A stretch of 64,000 bases of DNA from contig NC_054390.1 of assembly GCF_001625195.1 (NCBI RefSeq), positions 6,235,222 to 6,299,221 of the forward strand. The letters are read 5' to 3'. A program made the translations under genes and the position numbers. A model generated the notes under the pieces. That model was not told where the DNA came from. It worked only from the letters and a program-made list of their open reading frames with translations, and searched no databases. The stretch is from Drechmeria coniospora (taxonomy: Eukaryota; Ascomycota; Sordariomycetes; Hypocreales; Ophiocordycipitaceae). Below, one piece after another: positions 23,317 through 34,589 of the stretch. How positions within the stretch are numbered: the first letter of the stretch is position 1; every line of letters starts with the position of its first letter.

Positions 23317-24338
23317 TCATGCCGACAACGCGGGGCCGAGGTTGATGATCTCCGTCTTGTGATGCACAACTGCCAGCAGAGGGTCCAGTACGTTCGGGTC
23401 CCGAAGACCGACGGTGACGGCGTCGGGAAGTCTCCCAGACATGAACAGCGCCTGCGGCAGCAGCGTAGGTGTTACCGGTGGACTTGACGGAAGCCAGGGT
23501 GGAGAGTGGGTGTGGGAGCAAGTTGACATACCTTTTGGACATCGGCAAAGGCGGCCTCCTTGGCGGTATACTCGCGAATGACTTGATCGGTCTCGAAATC
23601 GATGTAGACGCGCGTGTCCCGTATCCGGATGAGGACGTTGTCGAGGCGCATGAAGAGGCGACAGAGCAAGAGCATGCGCTTCTCGTGGACCCGCAGCTTG
23701 GCCGAGTAGAGCGATATGCCGTTGTCGTCGAGCTCGCTCTCGAAGAGGACGACTTCGTCGAAGAAGAGGATGGGGTCGCGCCGCTTCAGGAGCTCGATGG
23801 GGATCTGGTGGTCGGTGGGACCGAAGGAGGCATTGGAGCGGCCGGCGTCGACGACGGTTCCCGCGTACGTCGTCGAGTAGCTCCAGTCGTAGGGCTTGAC
23901 TACCTCCTTGATGGTGCGAGTCGTGCCCTCACGGGTGCTCTCCCAGTCCCGGGCGTAGGCGACGCGGAGCATGTTCTTGTCGGTCTTGTCGACGGCATCG
24001 AGGGCGTCGGGCGTGTTGAAGGCCAGGGTCCAGCCCGAGGGCACATGCGTCACGGCGACGAGATTGTCGCCAAAGATCATCTCGGGCAGGGGAATCCCCA
24101 GCCTGTCCGAGAGGGCGTCGATGGCAGCCGACTTGGAGATGGGCAGCTTGCGGGTCGAGATGCGGAAGCGCTGCTGGGTGTGCGACGTCGTCGCCGAGGC
24201 GAGAGCGTTTGGGCTCGGCAGGGGCTCGTTTGGATCCGTGATGTGGTACATCCTGGGCGGCGCCTTGCGCGGAGGCTGCGCGCTCGACGGAGGAGTCGTG
24301 CGAGGCTGGAGGGGGAGGGTTGCGTAGGTGGGTGGCAT
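23317..24338 (-). CDS. TIP41: TIP41-like regulator of PP2A-type phosphatases
   Basis: Two exons on the minus strand, 24338-23532 and 23451-23317 (942 nt, 313 residues). The 80-nt intron has donor GTATGT and acceptor CCGCAG, phase 0. The start is the ATG at 24338; upstream in-frame sequence lacks another ATG. Family signatures are FRISTRKLPISKS, LGIPLPEMIFGDN, VKPYDWSYSTTYAG, PIELLKRRDPILFFDEVVLFESELDDNG and the C-terminal MLLLCRLFMRLDNVLIRIRD. Exon 2 supplies DAVTVGLRDPNVLDPLL. By family, Tip41 binds the Tap42/alpha4-PP2A phosphatase module and acts in TOR nutrient signalling in the cytosol. It is convergent with the preceding gene, with only about 300 bp between stops. Confidence 0.93.
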
Positions 24339-25385
24339 GGATGTGCGAAGCCGTGCCCCTGATGAACGAGGGATGGGTGGACGGCGGCGGCAGCACGCTT
24401 CGTGCACGTATGCAGCTTGTAGCTTGTCCTCGTAATTCGCAGCTGGAGAGTGGCAGACGCCTTTGGAGTGCTCAAATGAAGCTATAGGTGATGGATGGGT
24501 GGGTGGTGCAAGGATGGACGAATGGTGGGGTTGTGACTTGACGCCTGTAAGTAGGTGTACAATAAGTGCAGTTCAGTAAGTACTGTACGGAGCACAGCGA
24601 CTTCCAACAAGAGCGATACCTGTACGGAGTACTCCGTACATGTAGCACAGGCGACAGCACAGCACAGCACGTACAACTACAGTACATACATGTACTGTAC
24701 GGAGTACAAGTGCATCAAAATACAATTATTACAGCACAGTAAGTGCCCTGTTCAGAGGTAAATGCGTTACCCGCTAGTGGGAAGGAAGATTAACACCATC
24801 AGTTGCTCTGAACTGTCGCAAAACATTGGTCTCGTCACCACTCAAGATCTTGAGATTGGTACCTCGTAGGCATGGAGTTGAGCATTTTAACACCGCTGCT
24901 GCGCAAACGCCCTCCGTTGCAGGTTTCATCCCCCCTCAAGGTCACTACCAGTGGTTGCACTGCACCGCAAGGACTGGAGGACTGGGTAGGCCTGAATGAC
25001 AACCACCTTCCGGTATTATGCTACACCGTGAAAATGCAATTGCTCTTGAAACTTGCCATACAATTTGTGCATGAATTTTTTTAAATCAAGGAAAATAAAG
25101 CACTCGAAGGATTCTCTTTTTTTTTTTTCATTCGAGTGAGGCACAATTCCAGCATTCATCGGCTTCTCAGTCGCCATCCGCCAGTGCGTTGGCATTCCGT
25201 TGCCTGGGCAACACCTAGTCCGGCTTCTCGCGGGCCCCTTCCCCAAGCTCCTCCGTCCCATCACGACCACACGACACACCCACGACCAACGACCGACGAC
25301 ACGAAATAGATCCAGGCGACAGCCTGCTCCTTATCGACTACATCATCAGCATCGGGCCCTGCTCCGCACAGCATATCCGAATTCA
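24339..25385. other. Divergent promoter region of TIP41 and Aurora kinase
   Basis: At 24555-24745 there is a GTAC-rich island with TACGGAGTACTCCGTAC near 24622 and TACGGAGTAC near 24690. A T-run lies near 25118. No gene or cell-cycle promoter element was identified with confidence. Confidence 0.55.
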
Positions 25386-26703
25386 ATGGCGATGCGCACT
25401 CTCGAGTCGCGACTCGATCGCATATCCATCCAGGATGAAAACGACGGCTGCGAGAGCTCCAAACTCTACTCCAAGTCCAAGGTACGACGAATGCCGAGGG
25501 CCGAAGAAGATGTCGTCCGAATCTAATGCTCGTCGCAGGCCCTCGCTACTTCGGCCACGACACACCTCCACCATGGAAGCAGCCGGACGAATCTCGTCAA
25601 GGTTGCCCTTCAGTCCCAGAGTCAGTCGCAAAACCAGGCCGCCATCGCCTCGGTGACGCTCCCTTCACAGGCGGTGCAGCGCAAGCCCAACCCCGCGTCG
25701 CCGCCGCGGAAACCGCTGCCTTCGAGCGCGCCGCGCGCGTCGGACGAGTCGATCGAGGAGGCCGGGGCCCTCATCGAGCAGCCCGCCATACCGAAGCAGT
25801 TTCACCTCGGCATGTTCGAGATTGGTCGACCCCTCGGCAAGGGCAAGTTTGGCCGTGTTTACCTGGCCAAGGAGCGGACGAGCGGCTTCATCTGCGCCCT
25901 CAAGGTGCTCCACAAAAGCGAGCTCCAGGTGGGCGGTGTCGAGCGGCAGGTACGACGAGAGATTGAGATCCAGAGCAACCTCCGCCATCCCAACATCCTG
26001 CAAATGTTTGGCCACTTCCACGACAGCAAGCGCGTCTTCCTCATCCTCGAGTTCGCCGGCAAGGGAGAGCTGTACAAGCACCTCCGGAGGGAGAACCGGT
26101 TTCCCGAGTGGAAGGCGGCCCAGTACATCGCCCAGATGGCCTCGGCCCTTCGCTACCTGCATCGCAAGCACGTCATCCACCGGGACATCAAGCCCGAGAA
26201 CATCCTCGTCGGCATCCACGGCGAGATCAAAATATCCGACTTTGGTTGGAGCGTGCACGCGCCGAACAACAGGCGGAAGACCATGTGCGGCACCCTCGAC
26301 TACCTGCCCCCGGAGATGATCCAGCCGGGCTCGTCGGACAACTACTACAACGAAAAGATTGACCTCTGGAGCTTGGGCGTTTTGACCTACGAGTTCCTCG
26401 TCGGCGAAGCTCCCTTCGAGGACACGCCCGTCATGACGCACCGGAGGATACGTCGCGCCGAGATGTCCATCCCGTCCTTTGTCAGTCCCGAGGGCAGCGA
26501 CCTCATCAAGAAGGTAAGCAAAATGCAGCACGCACGAGACGGCCTCGTCTTCGTCCTGCGCTCCGTCCGCTGACCGTGGGCAGCTACTCGTTCTGGATCC
26601 CGAGAAGAGAATCCCGCTCGAGCAGATTCCGCAACACCCCTGGATCATCAAGCACTGCGTCAAGGGCGAGAGGGCCGCGAATCGGGAGAAGGCGTCGAGC
26701 TGA
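25386..26703 (+). CDS. IPL1: Aurora-family serine/threonine kinase
   Basis: Three exons, 25386-25481, 25539-26513 and 26584-26703 (1191 nt, 396 residues). The introns are 57 and 70 nt, both phase 0, with GTACGA and GTAAGC donors. The kinase domain starts at about 121 after a Ser/Pro/Gln-rich N-terminus. It has glycine loop [27 protein letters not shown] (catalytic Asp 248), DFGWSVH (Asp 266) and an activation loop [16 protein letters not shown] with Thr 280. DFGWSVH and the loop are diagnostic for Aurora. Exon 3 completes subdomain XI ([18 protein letters not shown]). By family, it is the catalytic subunit of the chromosomal passenger complex correcting kinetochore attachment in mitosis. The first in-frame ATG gives [10 protein letters not shown]; the second ATG, two codons on, could also be used. 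Confidence 0.95.
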
Positions 26704-26999
26704 CGACGGCACGAGCATGGCCCCCTGCGCCCCCCCCCCCATCGTTTGTCGCTCGTCGAGCGGGGAGCGGGAGGCGCAGACTACGAGGCGGGGATGACGG
26801 AGAACCCATGTACATGTCGGGGAGTTTTGGCGTTAGGGTCCGCGCGGCACGGGGCGGGCATCGGCAAAGGGCCTGGTTGCTTGTATTTCTTGCTTGGGTA
26901 TCGTTGATAGCATCCATCGTTTTTCAACGTCACGGAAGCCGTGGTCCCGCTCCGCGAGGCCATGCGGGGTACCTTGAACGATTGGACTCGTCTCGTCCG

Positions 27000-27902
27000 T
27001 CACCTGTAGACCTCGTCGAACGGTCTCGTGTCGGCAAAGCACGAGTCCCAGACTTGATCGATGACCTTGGACGCCTGGGCTTTATCCTTGCACCGGGGCC
27101 GCGCCATGACCGACTCGATGGCCCTCTTGCGGACGCAGTTTTGGAACTGCTGCGTCACCGACCACCGTCCCCGGGTGAAAGCCTCCCTCGTGAAGCGACA
27201 CTCGCCGCTCAGCATCGAAGCACGGATCTGTTTGCATCGACGTCAGCAGTTGGCCTGCGCGACTTGGCGGCAGCTTCGGGAGGGTGGGATGCTCACCTCG
27301 GTGCAAGCGGCGTGCTTCAAATCCTTGTCTCCGGCCCAGTCAACCTTCCAGCGCAGGTGGTCCCAGGCATGCACCATCTCGTGGGCGAGCGTGTCCTCGA
27401 GGTGCTTGCGGTCGCGGATCTCGTTGGCGCAGAGCAGAATGCCGTGGTTGGGGCTGAAGCCACCGGCCTGGCGATGGACCTGGCCGTCGCTCTCGAGCCG
27501 CGCGGGGCAGCGGCGACACAAGACGTTGGATCCGTCGAGCCGGCCGTTGAGGCTGCCAATCTTTTCCGAGAGGAAACGTATGACTGGCGAGTAGGTGAAG
27601 AGCCAGTCGCGGTACTCGTCGCAGCGTTTGCAGTCGCGTTCCTCGTGCACCTTGTACCGCCACTCGCGGTAGTGAAACTGACCCTCGGCTGTCATCTGGC
27701 CGGAGAGGATGGCAAAGTAGTTCATCCACCATTTCGTCTGCGGGTCGAAGCCGGTCCGCGCCGGATCGTTGACGACCCCTTGCCCATGGGAGGCATTCTG
27801 TGATGATGCCGGAGGTCTCGTCGACGTTGTCGCTGCCGGCCCAGGTGTTGACGACGCTGGCGTTGCCGGTGTCGAGGCTTGCCGCGCCGCGTCGGAACCC
27901 AT
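27000..27902 (-). CDS. ATP23: Mitochondrial inner membrane protease Atp23
   Basis: Two exons on the minus strand, 27902-27297 and 27227-27000 (834 nt, 277 residues). The 69-nt intron has donor GTGAGC, acceptor AACAG, phase 0. The zinc metalloprotease motif HEMVH lies in [20 protein letters not shown]. Two CxxC-like cysteine groups ([18 protein letters not shown]) and the C-terminal [12 protein letters not shown] match the family. The N-terminus is Ala/Ser/Thr/Pro-rich and not a classic presequence, as expected for a protein of the intermembrane space with paired cysteines. By family, Atp23 processes the Atp6 precursor and helps assemble the F1Fo ATP synthase. It is convergent with the Aurora gene (296 bp between stops) and divergent from PRO1. 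Confidence 0.93.
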
Positions 27903-28848
27903 GGCGATTTCGCGACTGACAGTGACGGCAATCGTAGCAGGCCCCTCAAGCAGGCCCTCCCACTGATGCTAGAATGGGTAGATGGTACGGGCCCGGATGT
28001 GGCATGGACGGATGCGCACTTCTGCCACCATCGATGCCCACTGGCTGGGACGAAACAAGTTGTTCCTGCTGGGAGCAGTGCATCATGTGGACCCATTGGG
28101 TGAGACAGCGGTACTTGGAAACTTGGCTAGCCCTGTACCTGCACATACGTTGTCGCAAGAAACGGTACTTCAAAGCCCCGTTGCTTAGGTACCTTTGGGT
28201 GCCACTAGTGTCTGCCGCCGATGTGCCGCTACAGTAGGGTGGCGAAATTGTTGATTCAACTTGTAGGAGAAGCACAACTAACATTGAATCGTCATTTTTG
28301 TCGAGTGACTGTACCAATTCGGGCATTTCCATCCAAGGGCGCTCAAGACACCCATCTGCTGATCCACCCATCCCTGACCTATGGCAGCCACCGGCAGTGC
28401 GGGTCAAACCTAAGGTCTGCTGTTTGCGATGACGACAAGCCTAGGAGCGCCTCAGCAGCCAAACTTCCGTCCACGTCTGGGAAATCTACGACGGAAACGC
28501 TACTCTACGTACATGACGGCCAAAGTCAAAAATTATACCAGGGATAGACGGATACAGTGGGTATACAGTGGGTAGCCGGCGTTGGCCATGACGGACGAGG
28601 AAATTATGGGCGGCCGTCCACTTGGTACGTTCCTCTCGACATCTGCCAGACGGTGAAAGCTGCATCAGAGGACGGCGAAAGACTCGACACGTTGGATGTT
28701 TTCGACGTGACAAGCAAGAATTTGCGTCGTTATTTTATCTTCTCACCGCTTCCATCTTCTTCCTTCCATCCTACCTCCCATCTCGTGCAAAGTGAAGGAT
28801 TGATAATAACACTGGCCTCGACCCGAAGCCGAAGCCGAAGCCGCCAAG
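27903..28848. other. Divergent promoter region of ATP23 and PRO1
   Basis: This 946-bp stretch separates start codons pointing apart. No gene, repeat array or recognisable regulatory site was seen. Unlike most large gaps here, it has few GTAC words. Confidence 0.5.
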
Positions 28849-30460
28849 ATGAAACGCCCCAAGTCGCGGACGATTGTCATCAAGCTGGGTACGTCGATGG
28901 CAACGGCTGACTATCCGTCGGCGCCCTGCGTCGTCTTCTCCGCTGACGAAAACACAGGGACAAGCTCCATCGTCGATGAGAAGACGCACGAACCCCTGCT
29001 GCCCATCCTCACGCTCATCGTCGATACTGCCACCAAGCTCAGGAAGGATGGCCACAGGGTCGTCATCGTCTCCTCGGGAGCCATCGGCGTCGGACTCCGT
29101 CGCATGGACGTCGACAAGAGACCCAAGCATCTGGCTCAGTTGCAGGAAAGCACCTCCCAGCAGGCCCGGTAGCCCATCCTCCCTAACACCGCGCAGGCTC
29201 TCGCCGCCATTGGCCAATGCCGCCTCGTCAGCCTGTGGGACAGTCTATTTGCCCACTATGCCCAGCCGGTGGCCCAGGTTCTCTTGACGAGGAATGACAT
29301 CGGCGACGTAAGTCCGGCGGCTGCATGGCTCGTCCCGCTGGATACCATGCTGACGGTGGCCATTCGCAGCGGACGAGGTACCTCAACGCGCAGAATACCT
29401 TTTCCCAACTGATGGACATGGGCGTCATTCCCATCGTGAACGAAAATGACACGCTGGCTGTGTCGGAAATCAAATTCGGTGACAACGATACCCTCTCGGC
29501 CATCACGGCGGCCATGATCCGCGCCGATATGCTCTTCCTCATGACGGACGTCGACTGCCTGTACGACAAGAACCCGCGCACCAATCCCGACGCAAAACCG
29601 ATCGAGATTGTGGAGGACATTGCTGAACTGGAGGCCGATGGTAGCTGCTCCCGCCCTCTCTCGTCCCTCTCGTCCCTCTTTTCTCCTTCCTCATCCTTTC
29701 CGAGCGCACCGTGGCTGACAGAACAAACTCAGTCTCCAGCGCAGGCTCTGCTTTGGGAACCGGCGGCATGAGCACAAAGATTGTCGCTGCGAGGCTTGGG
29801 TCCTTGGCCGGCGTCACGACCATCATCACCCGCTCGTCGAGTCCCGGCAACATCCTCAGCATAATCCGCCACCTCACAAAGTCCCCACCTACGAGCAAGG
29901 CCCCGTCCGAGAGCGGCTACGACGAGTCCGATCCGCCCATGCAGAAGAGCCTGTCTCTTCTGAGCCTCGCGGACGCGTCTGTGCACGGCGATGATGTCTC
30001 AACTCCGCCGCTTCACACCCGCTTTCTTCCGTCAAGCGAACCAATCCAAGACCGCTACTTCTGGCTTCTTCACACCCCCAACCCGCATGGCACCATCTAC
30101 ATCGACGCCGGCTGCCACAGGGCCCTGCAGGAAAAGGCCGGGTTGTTGCCCGTCGGCATCGTCGATGTCGAAGGCCATTTCTCGCAGTCGGAGGTTGTCC
30201 GCTTGGTTGCCGTCGAACGGCGCATACGCAGCTTCGCCGCCGAGGGCAAGCGCTGGGAAGGCATGGCCCAAGAAGTCGGCCGCTGCTTGGTCAACTACGC
30301 CGCGGCAGAGATCACCATGATTATGGGTCGTAAGAGTGTCGACATTGAGGGCATCCTCGGCTACGCCGATAGCGAGTACGTCGCCGATCGTTCCAACGTC
30401 GCCTTCTTCATACGGGAAAGCCGGCCGGTGACACCTCTGCCGGAGATGCTCGGGGTTTGA
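28849..30460 (+). CDS. PRO1: Glutamate 5-kinase with PUA domain
   Basis: Five exons: 28849-28888, 28958-29145, 29197-29307, 29370-29640 and 29733-30460 (1338 nt, 445 residues; all phases agree). The amino-acid kinase domain begins [13 protein letters not shown] across junction 1 and has [57 protein letters not shown] text (here [17 protein letters not shown]) and [15 protein letters not shown] across junction 4. A PUA domain follows ([25 protein letters not shown]). By family, the enzyme phosphorylates glutamate at the gamma position, the first and feedback-controlled step of proline synthesis. Odd: intron 2 (29146-29196) has a normal branch site, acceptor and phase, but its donor is GAAAGC instead of a GT site. 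Unspliced, the frame stops at 29170. Confidence 0.92.
29146..29196 (+). other. PRO1: PRO1 intron 2 with non-canonical GA donor
   Basis: The 51-nt interval starts CAG|GAAAGC and ends with branch CCTAAC (29182-29187) and acceptor GCGCAG. Its removal joins LAQLQ to [10 protein letters not shown], the uninterrupted family sequence. It contains an in-frame TAG. A single T-to-A change at position +2 of GTAAGC would explain it. The only nearby GT (29169) would give a 28-nt intron in the wrong phase. Confidence 0.75.
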
Positions 30461-30669
30461 GCGCCTGCCGTCATGTCTCTTGTCCTAATTTTCTAGTTTG
30501 TCCTCCGTCCATAGTGCAAAGATAACTTATGAAATGTATTCCAAGTCCAAAGTCAATAATAGCCCATCGCCCTCATATGTACGCGTACACCAATGTTGCC
30601 GCCAACAGCATGTTTGTCCTCGAAACGCCTCAGCAATGTCAAAGCCCTTCACGTGGCACCGGAAGATTC

Positions 30670-31300
30670 CTAGGATGTTGCGAACAAGTTGTCCTCGTCA
30701 CGCAAGTACTCGCCGCAGTCGGCCTGCCGGAAGACTGTCACGCCCGTCGGGTCAAGTCTGCGCGCCTCCGCCGAGCTTCTTGCCGTGAGGCCAAAGCCCA
30801 GCGGCGTATCGTTCATGCTGTAAACCACGACGCCTTGATGCTCCGGGCAGTCGTCAGACCACCGGCCTACGTGGGCCTTGACGATGTTGCCGCCGTAGAG
30901 GAAGGGCATCTCTCCGTTCGGGCGCACCCAGACCTTCCACCGGGCATGCTCCGAGATGATCTCGAGGGCGGTGATGTGTAACCGGAACTTGCCGGTTTTT
31001 GTGAATTTCCCTAGACAGTCTAGCGTCAGTACGAGGTCCCCTTCGGTTGATCTCGGACGATGCAGGAGCCGTACCAACACACGTGCCGAGGGAGAGAAGC
31101 TTGTCGCGCGCTATCGAGGTCGCCAGGTTGGCAATGGACAGACGGACGTAGTATACACGATCCTTGACGAGTCGAAAAACGAAGCGGTCCGCATTGGGGG
31201 AGTCGTCCAGTGGCGCGATGAGGTTCTTGAGTGAGTTGCCAGTGTAGTTGGCGAGTTTGGTGAAGAGCGTCTTGCTCTCCTGCTCCGTGAGAGGCCGCAT
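30670..31300 (-). CDS. NIP7: 60S ribosome biogenesis factor Nip7
   Basis: Two exons on the minus strand, 31300-31075 and 31010-30670 (567 nt, 188 residues, close to the yeast length). The 64-nt intron has donor GTACGG and acceptor TCTAG, and its removal gives SLGTCVGKFTKTGKFRLHIT. Signatures are MRPLTEQESKTLFTKLANYT at the start, RVYYVRLSIANLA, and the PUA part GEMPFLYGGNIVKAHVGR, VVYSMNDTPLGFG and DPTGVTVFRQADCGEYLRDE. By family, Nip7 binds RNA through its PUA domain and is needed for 27S pre-rRNA processing in pre-60S particles in the nucleolus. It converges on PRO1 (about 210 bp between stops) and diverges from GRS1, another translation gene. Confidence 0.95.
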
Positions 31301-31987
31301 GCCGTCAAGGGACGAGCGTCTGAGACGGCTCTAGATTACCCAATGGATGGTTGGATCAGACTTTTACCGCCTCGGTCCTTGATAATGGGTAGAATATTGA
31401 CGGTGTCGGTATCGCAGGGGGGGTGGATGATGAATTACTGACATCCAAGTCGACGCCAGGAAAGAAAAATCCTGGAGCCGGGCGATAAGGCCAGGCTTAT
31501 CGGAGGTGGGGTTTCGATGGGGGGACCGTACCGTGTACATGTACTGTACTGTATATGGCACATACCGAGTTATTAAGTACTTACTACTCCGTAGATACTA
31601 AGTAAGACTCCGTACGGAGAACGGAGTAAGTACTTAAGTATGCCTAGCTGCACGGAGTACTTACAACTACTTATTTACTTAAGTATACTCCGTACTACGG
31701 ACTAAGTACAGTACTGTACATGTACTCCGTAAGTACACCGTACGGGGCGAGGTACTCCGTACTCACTGTACAATGCGAACACCATGTATTACCGATTACG
31801 TACTTACCCCCCTTCTAGGTACATGACCTTCCGCATTCCATTATTCGTACTGTACGGAGTAGCAATTAACACAAGCTACTGTACTGCGCCGGTACGTGTT
31901 CGGTAGGTGCAAAAAAGCTCTTACCAGCGTGCGTTACGGATTTCGGTGACTCAGCGCTCTCTCTCTGCGGCTCAAGATATCGAGTGA
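31301..31987. other. Divergent NIP7/GRS1 promoter region with GTAC island
   Basis: From about 31535 to 31870 this region is densely filled with GTAC, AGTACT and TACTCCGTA/TACGGAGTA words; at least seven copies of the motif or one-mismatch variants occur in 340 bp. It is the shortest divergent promoter of the window that contains such an island. No gene was seen. Confidence 0.65.
31545..31870. repeat. GTAC / TACGGAGTA-rich island
   Basis: This AT-richer block is made of overlapping short palindromes: TACATGTA, GTACTGTAC, AGTACTTAC and many TACTCCGTA copies in both orientations, for example near 31608, 31686, 31724, 31757 and 31852. No longer repeat unit is visible. Confidence 0.75.
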
Positions 31988-34191
31988 ATGAGGTCAATTC
32001 AGTCACTCGCGTTCTCTCGATCGTCTTCAAGACTCCACTCCATCCCTTGCGCACATCGTTGGATCCCCACGGCGTGCAGTCGTCGACCTGTTGCCTCCCA
32101 AACCCGTTTCGCACACCAGCAGCTCCAAGCGGCCAAGCGACCAGCCATGACTTCGACCGCCACGACCCTCAAGGGTCAGCCCCTGGACAAGCCCGTCCTG
32201 GACGCCATGCTGCGGCGACGAATGTTCTACACGCCTTCCTTTGAGATCTACGGCGGCGTCGGTGGTCTCTACGACTACGGCCCGCCCGGCTGCGCCCTCC
32301 AGGCCAACATTGTCGACTTGTGGCGCAAGCACTTCGTCCTGGAGGAGGACATGCTCGAGGTCGACTGCACGGCTCTCACCCCTCACGAGGTCCTCAAGAC
32401 GAGCGGCCACGTCGACAAGTTTGCCGATTGGATGTGCAAGGACCCCAAGAATGGCGAGATCCTGCGAGCCGACCACTTCGTCGAGGCCATGCTCGAGGCA
32501 CGGCTGAACGGCGACAAGGAGGCCCGTGGCCAGAAGGTGGAGGAAAAGGATGATCCGAAAAAGAAGAAGAAGAAGGGCAAGTCGGAGGCTGTGAAGCTCG
32601 AGGACGCCGTCGTCAAGGAATACGAGGAGGTCCTGGCCAGGATCGACAACTACGACGGCCCGGAGCTCGGCGCGCTCATCAAAAAGTACGAGCTGAAGAA
32701 CCCGGCCACCGGCGTCCTACCGTCGGACCCCGTGGCCTTCAACCTCATGTTCCAAACGTCGATTGGCCCCAGCAGCAACCTCCCCGGTTACCTCCGGCCC
32801 GAGACGGCGCAGGGCCAGTTTCTCAACTTCGCCAAGCTCCTCGAGTTTAACCAGAGCCAGATGCCTTTTGCTTCCGCTTCCATCGGCAAGTCGTACAGAA
32901 ACGAGATTTCGCCCCGCGCCGGCCTCCTGCGCGTGCGAGAGTTTCTCATGGCCGAGATCGAGCACTTTGTCGACCCGCAAGGTGGAAAGAAGCACAGTCG
33001 GTTCCACGAGGTGGAGCATGTCGAGCTCGTCCTTCTGGATCGCGACACGCAGCTGTCGGGTAAGACGGCGACGAGAAAGATCACCGTCGGCCAGGCCGTC
33101 AAGGAGGGCCTCGTCGACAACGAGACGCTAGGATACTTCCTCGCCAGGATCAAGCTTTTCCTCGAGAGGATCGGCGTGGACCTGTCCAAGATGCGGTTCC
33201 GTCAGCACATGCAAAACGAGATGGCTCATTACGCCTGCGACTGTTGGGACGCGGAGCTGCTCACCTCCTCCGGCTGGGTGGAGTGCGTCGGCTGCGCCGA
33301 CAGGAGCGCCTACGACTTGAGCGTGCACGCCAAGAAAACCGGCGCGCCTCTCGTCGTTCGCGAGCGGCTCGACGAACCTCTCGTCATCGAAGAGTGGCAG
33401 GTCGACATCGAGAAGAAAAAGTTCGGCCCTCAGTTCAAGAAGGACGCCAAGACGGTCGAGACGGCTCTGCTCGCCACCTCTCAGGAGGAGCGGGCGGCCT
33501 TGTCGAAGCAGCTGAGCCAGCATGGCAAGCTTACCCTCCAGGTCGCCGGCGTCGGTGACGGAAAGGTCGACGTCAGCAACGACTCGGTCAAGATCGAATT
33601 CAGGAAGCGGGTCGAGAACACGCGAGAATTCACGCCCAACGTCATCGAGCCCTCGTTTGGCATCGGCCGAATCCTCTACTCGCTGATTGAGCACAACTTC
33701 TGGACTCGCGCGAGCGACGGAGGCGACGAAGCCCGCGGCGTGAGTACCACGGTGTGCCGGAACGCAGGCGTCACGGTTGCTAACGGGCCTCGCAGGTTCT
33801 CTCCTTCCCCCCCACGGTCGCGCCCACCAAGGTTCTCATCGTTCCTTTGTCGTCCAACGCGCAGTTCAAGCCGCTCATCACGAAGCTGTCGCAGAAACTG
33901 CGTGGCCTCGGCGTGTCAAGCCGCGTCGACGACTCGTCGGCGAGCATCGGCAAGCGATATAGCCGGAACGACGAACTCGGCACCCCGCTCGGCATCACGG
34001 TGGACTTTCAGACCCTGCAGGATGGTTCCATCACGCTGAGAGACCGCGACTCGACCACGCAGGTCCGGGCGGAGGAGGGCAAGATCCTTGAGGCCATACA
34101 GTCGCTCGTCGACGGCCGCAAGCGCTGGGAAACCGTCGCCTCGGAGCTGCCCAAGTTTGAGGGCCAGGAGGTCGAGGTTGCTGTTCGCTAG
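31988..34191 (+). CDS. GRS1: Glycyl-tRNA synthetase, probable dual mitochondrial/cytosolic
   Basis: Two exons, 31988-33739 and 33796-34191 (2148 nt, 715 residues from the first ATG; 662 from the second at 32147). The 56-nt intron has donor GTGAGT, branch GCTAAC and acceptor CGCAG. The class II core has FEIYGGVGGLYDYGPPG, motif 2 YRNEISPRAGLLRVREF, motif 3 EPSFGIGRILYSLIEH, and a C-terminal anticodon-binding domain VLIVPLSSNAQFK. A Lys-rich insertion (DPKKKKKKGKSE) near 190-200 is usual in eukaryotic enzymes. The 53 residues before the second Met contain many Arg/Ser and no Asp or Glu, a strong mitochondrial presequence. The first ATG has a weak context (T at -3) and the second a better one (G at -3), which fits leaky scanning from one mRNA. 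Confidence 0.95.
32147..32149 (+). other. GRS1: Second GRS1 start codon (predicted cytosolic form)
   Basis: The context is CCAGCCATGA. Translation from here gives MTSTATTLKG and the complete catalytic protein without the basic leader. The family is usually encoded by one gene making both isoforms, so use of both starts is expected but not shown here. Confidence 0.7.
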
Positions 34192-34589
34192 TCCGTCACG
34201 GGTCAGCGAAGGGAAATGAGAAAATAGTACTCATGCATGGCGACGCAAGCGTGGATGGTAGTGTCCGGCATGCTCCGCACGTATCGTCGTTGCTTCGACG
34301 GCCTCCGTTTCATACTTCCCCGTGCAGCACCGAATCAAAGTGCCGCCGCGATGCTCCCTATGCCATGACGGGCCCGAATGAGCCAGTCCACTTCGCAACG
34401 GGCCGTCGGGTCTCAAATGTGTAAACGTGTAGCTCCTTGTGTGTGCGGCTGAGGACATGATGGTGGGGTGCGGAAAAATGGAGAATCAGTGCAAAATGCA
34501 AGAACCTGTCGAGATGAAGACGTATCGCAGTGTACGGTCCGTACTAGAGAAAGAATTCTACTAGGTATCACAGGATGCGTATCCATTGC

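Noticed and set aside
26808..27803. 331-codon plus-strand frame
   Set aside because: It is antisense to ATP23, which has HEMVH and correct splice phases.
29170..29196. Canonical GT at 29169 as alternative PRO1 donor
   Set aside because: It gives a 28-nt intron, below the workable size, and puts exon 3 out of frame.
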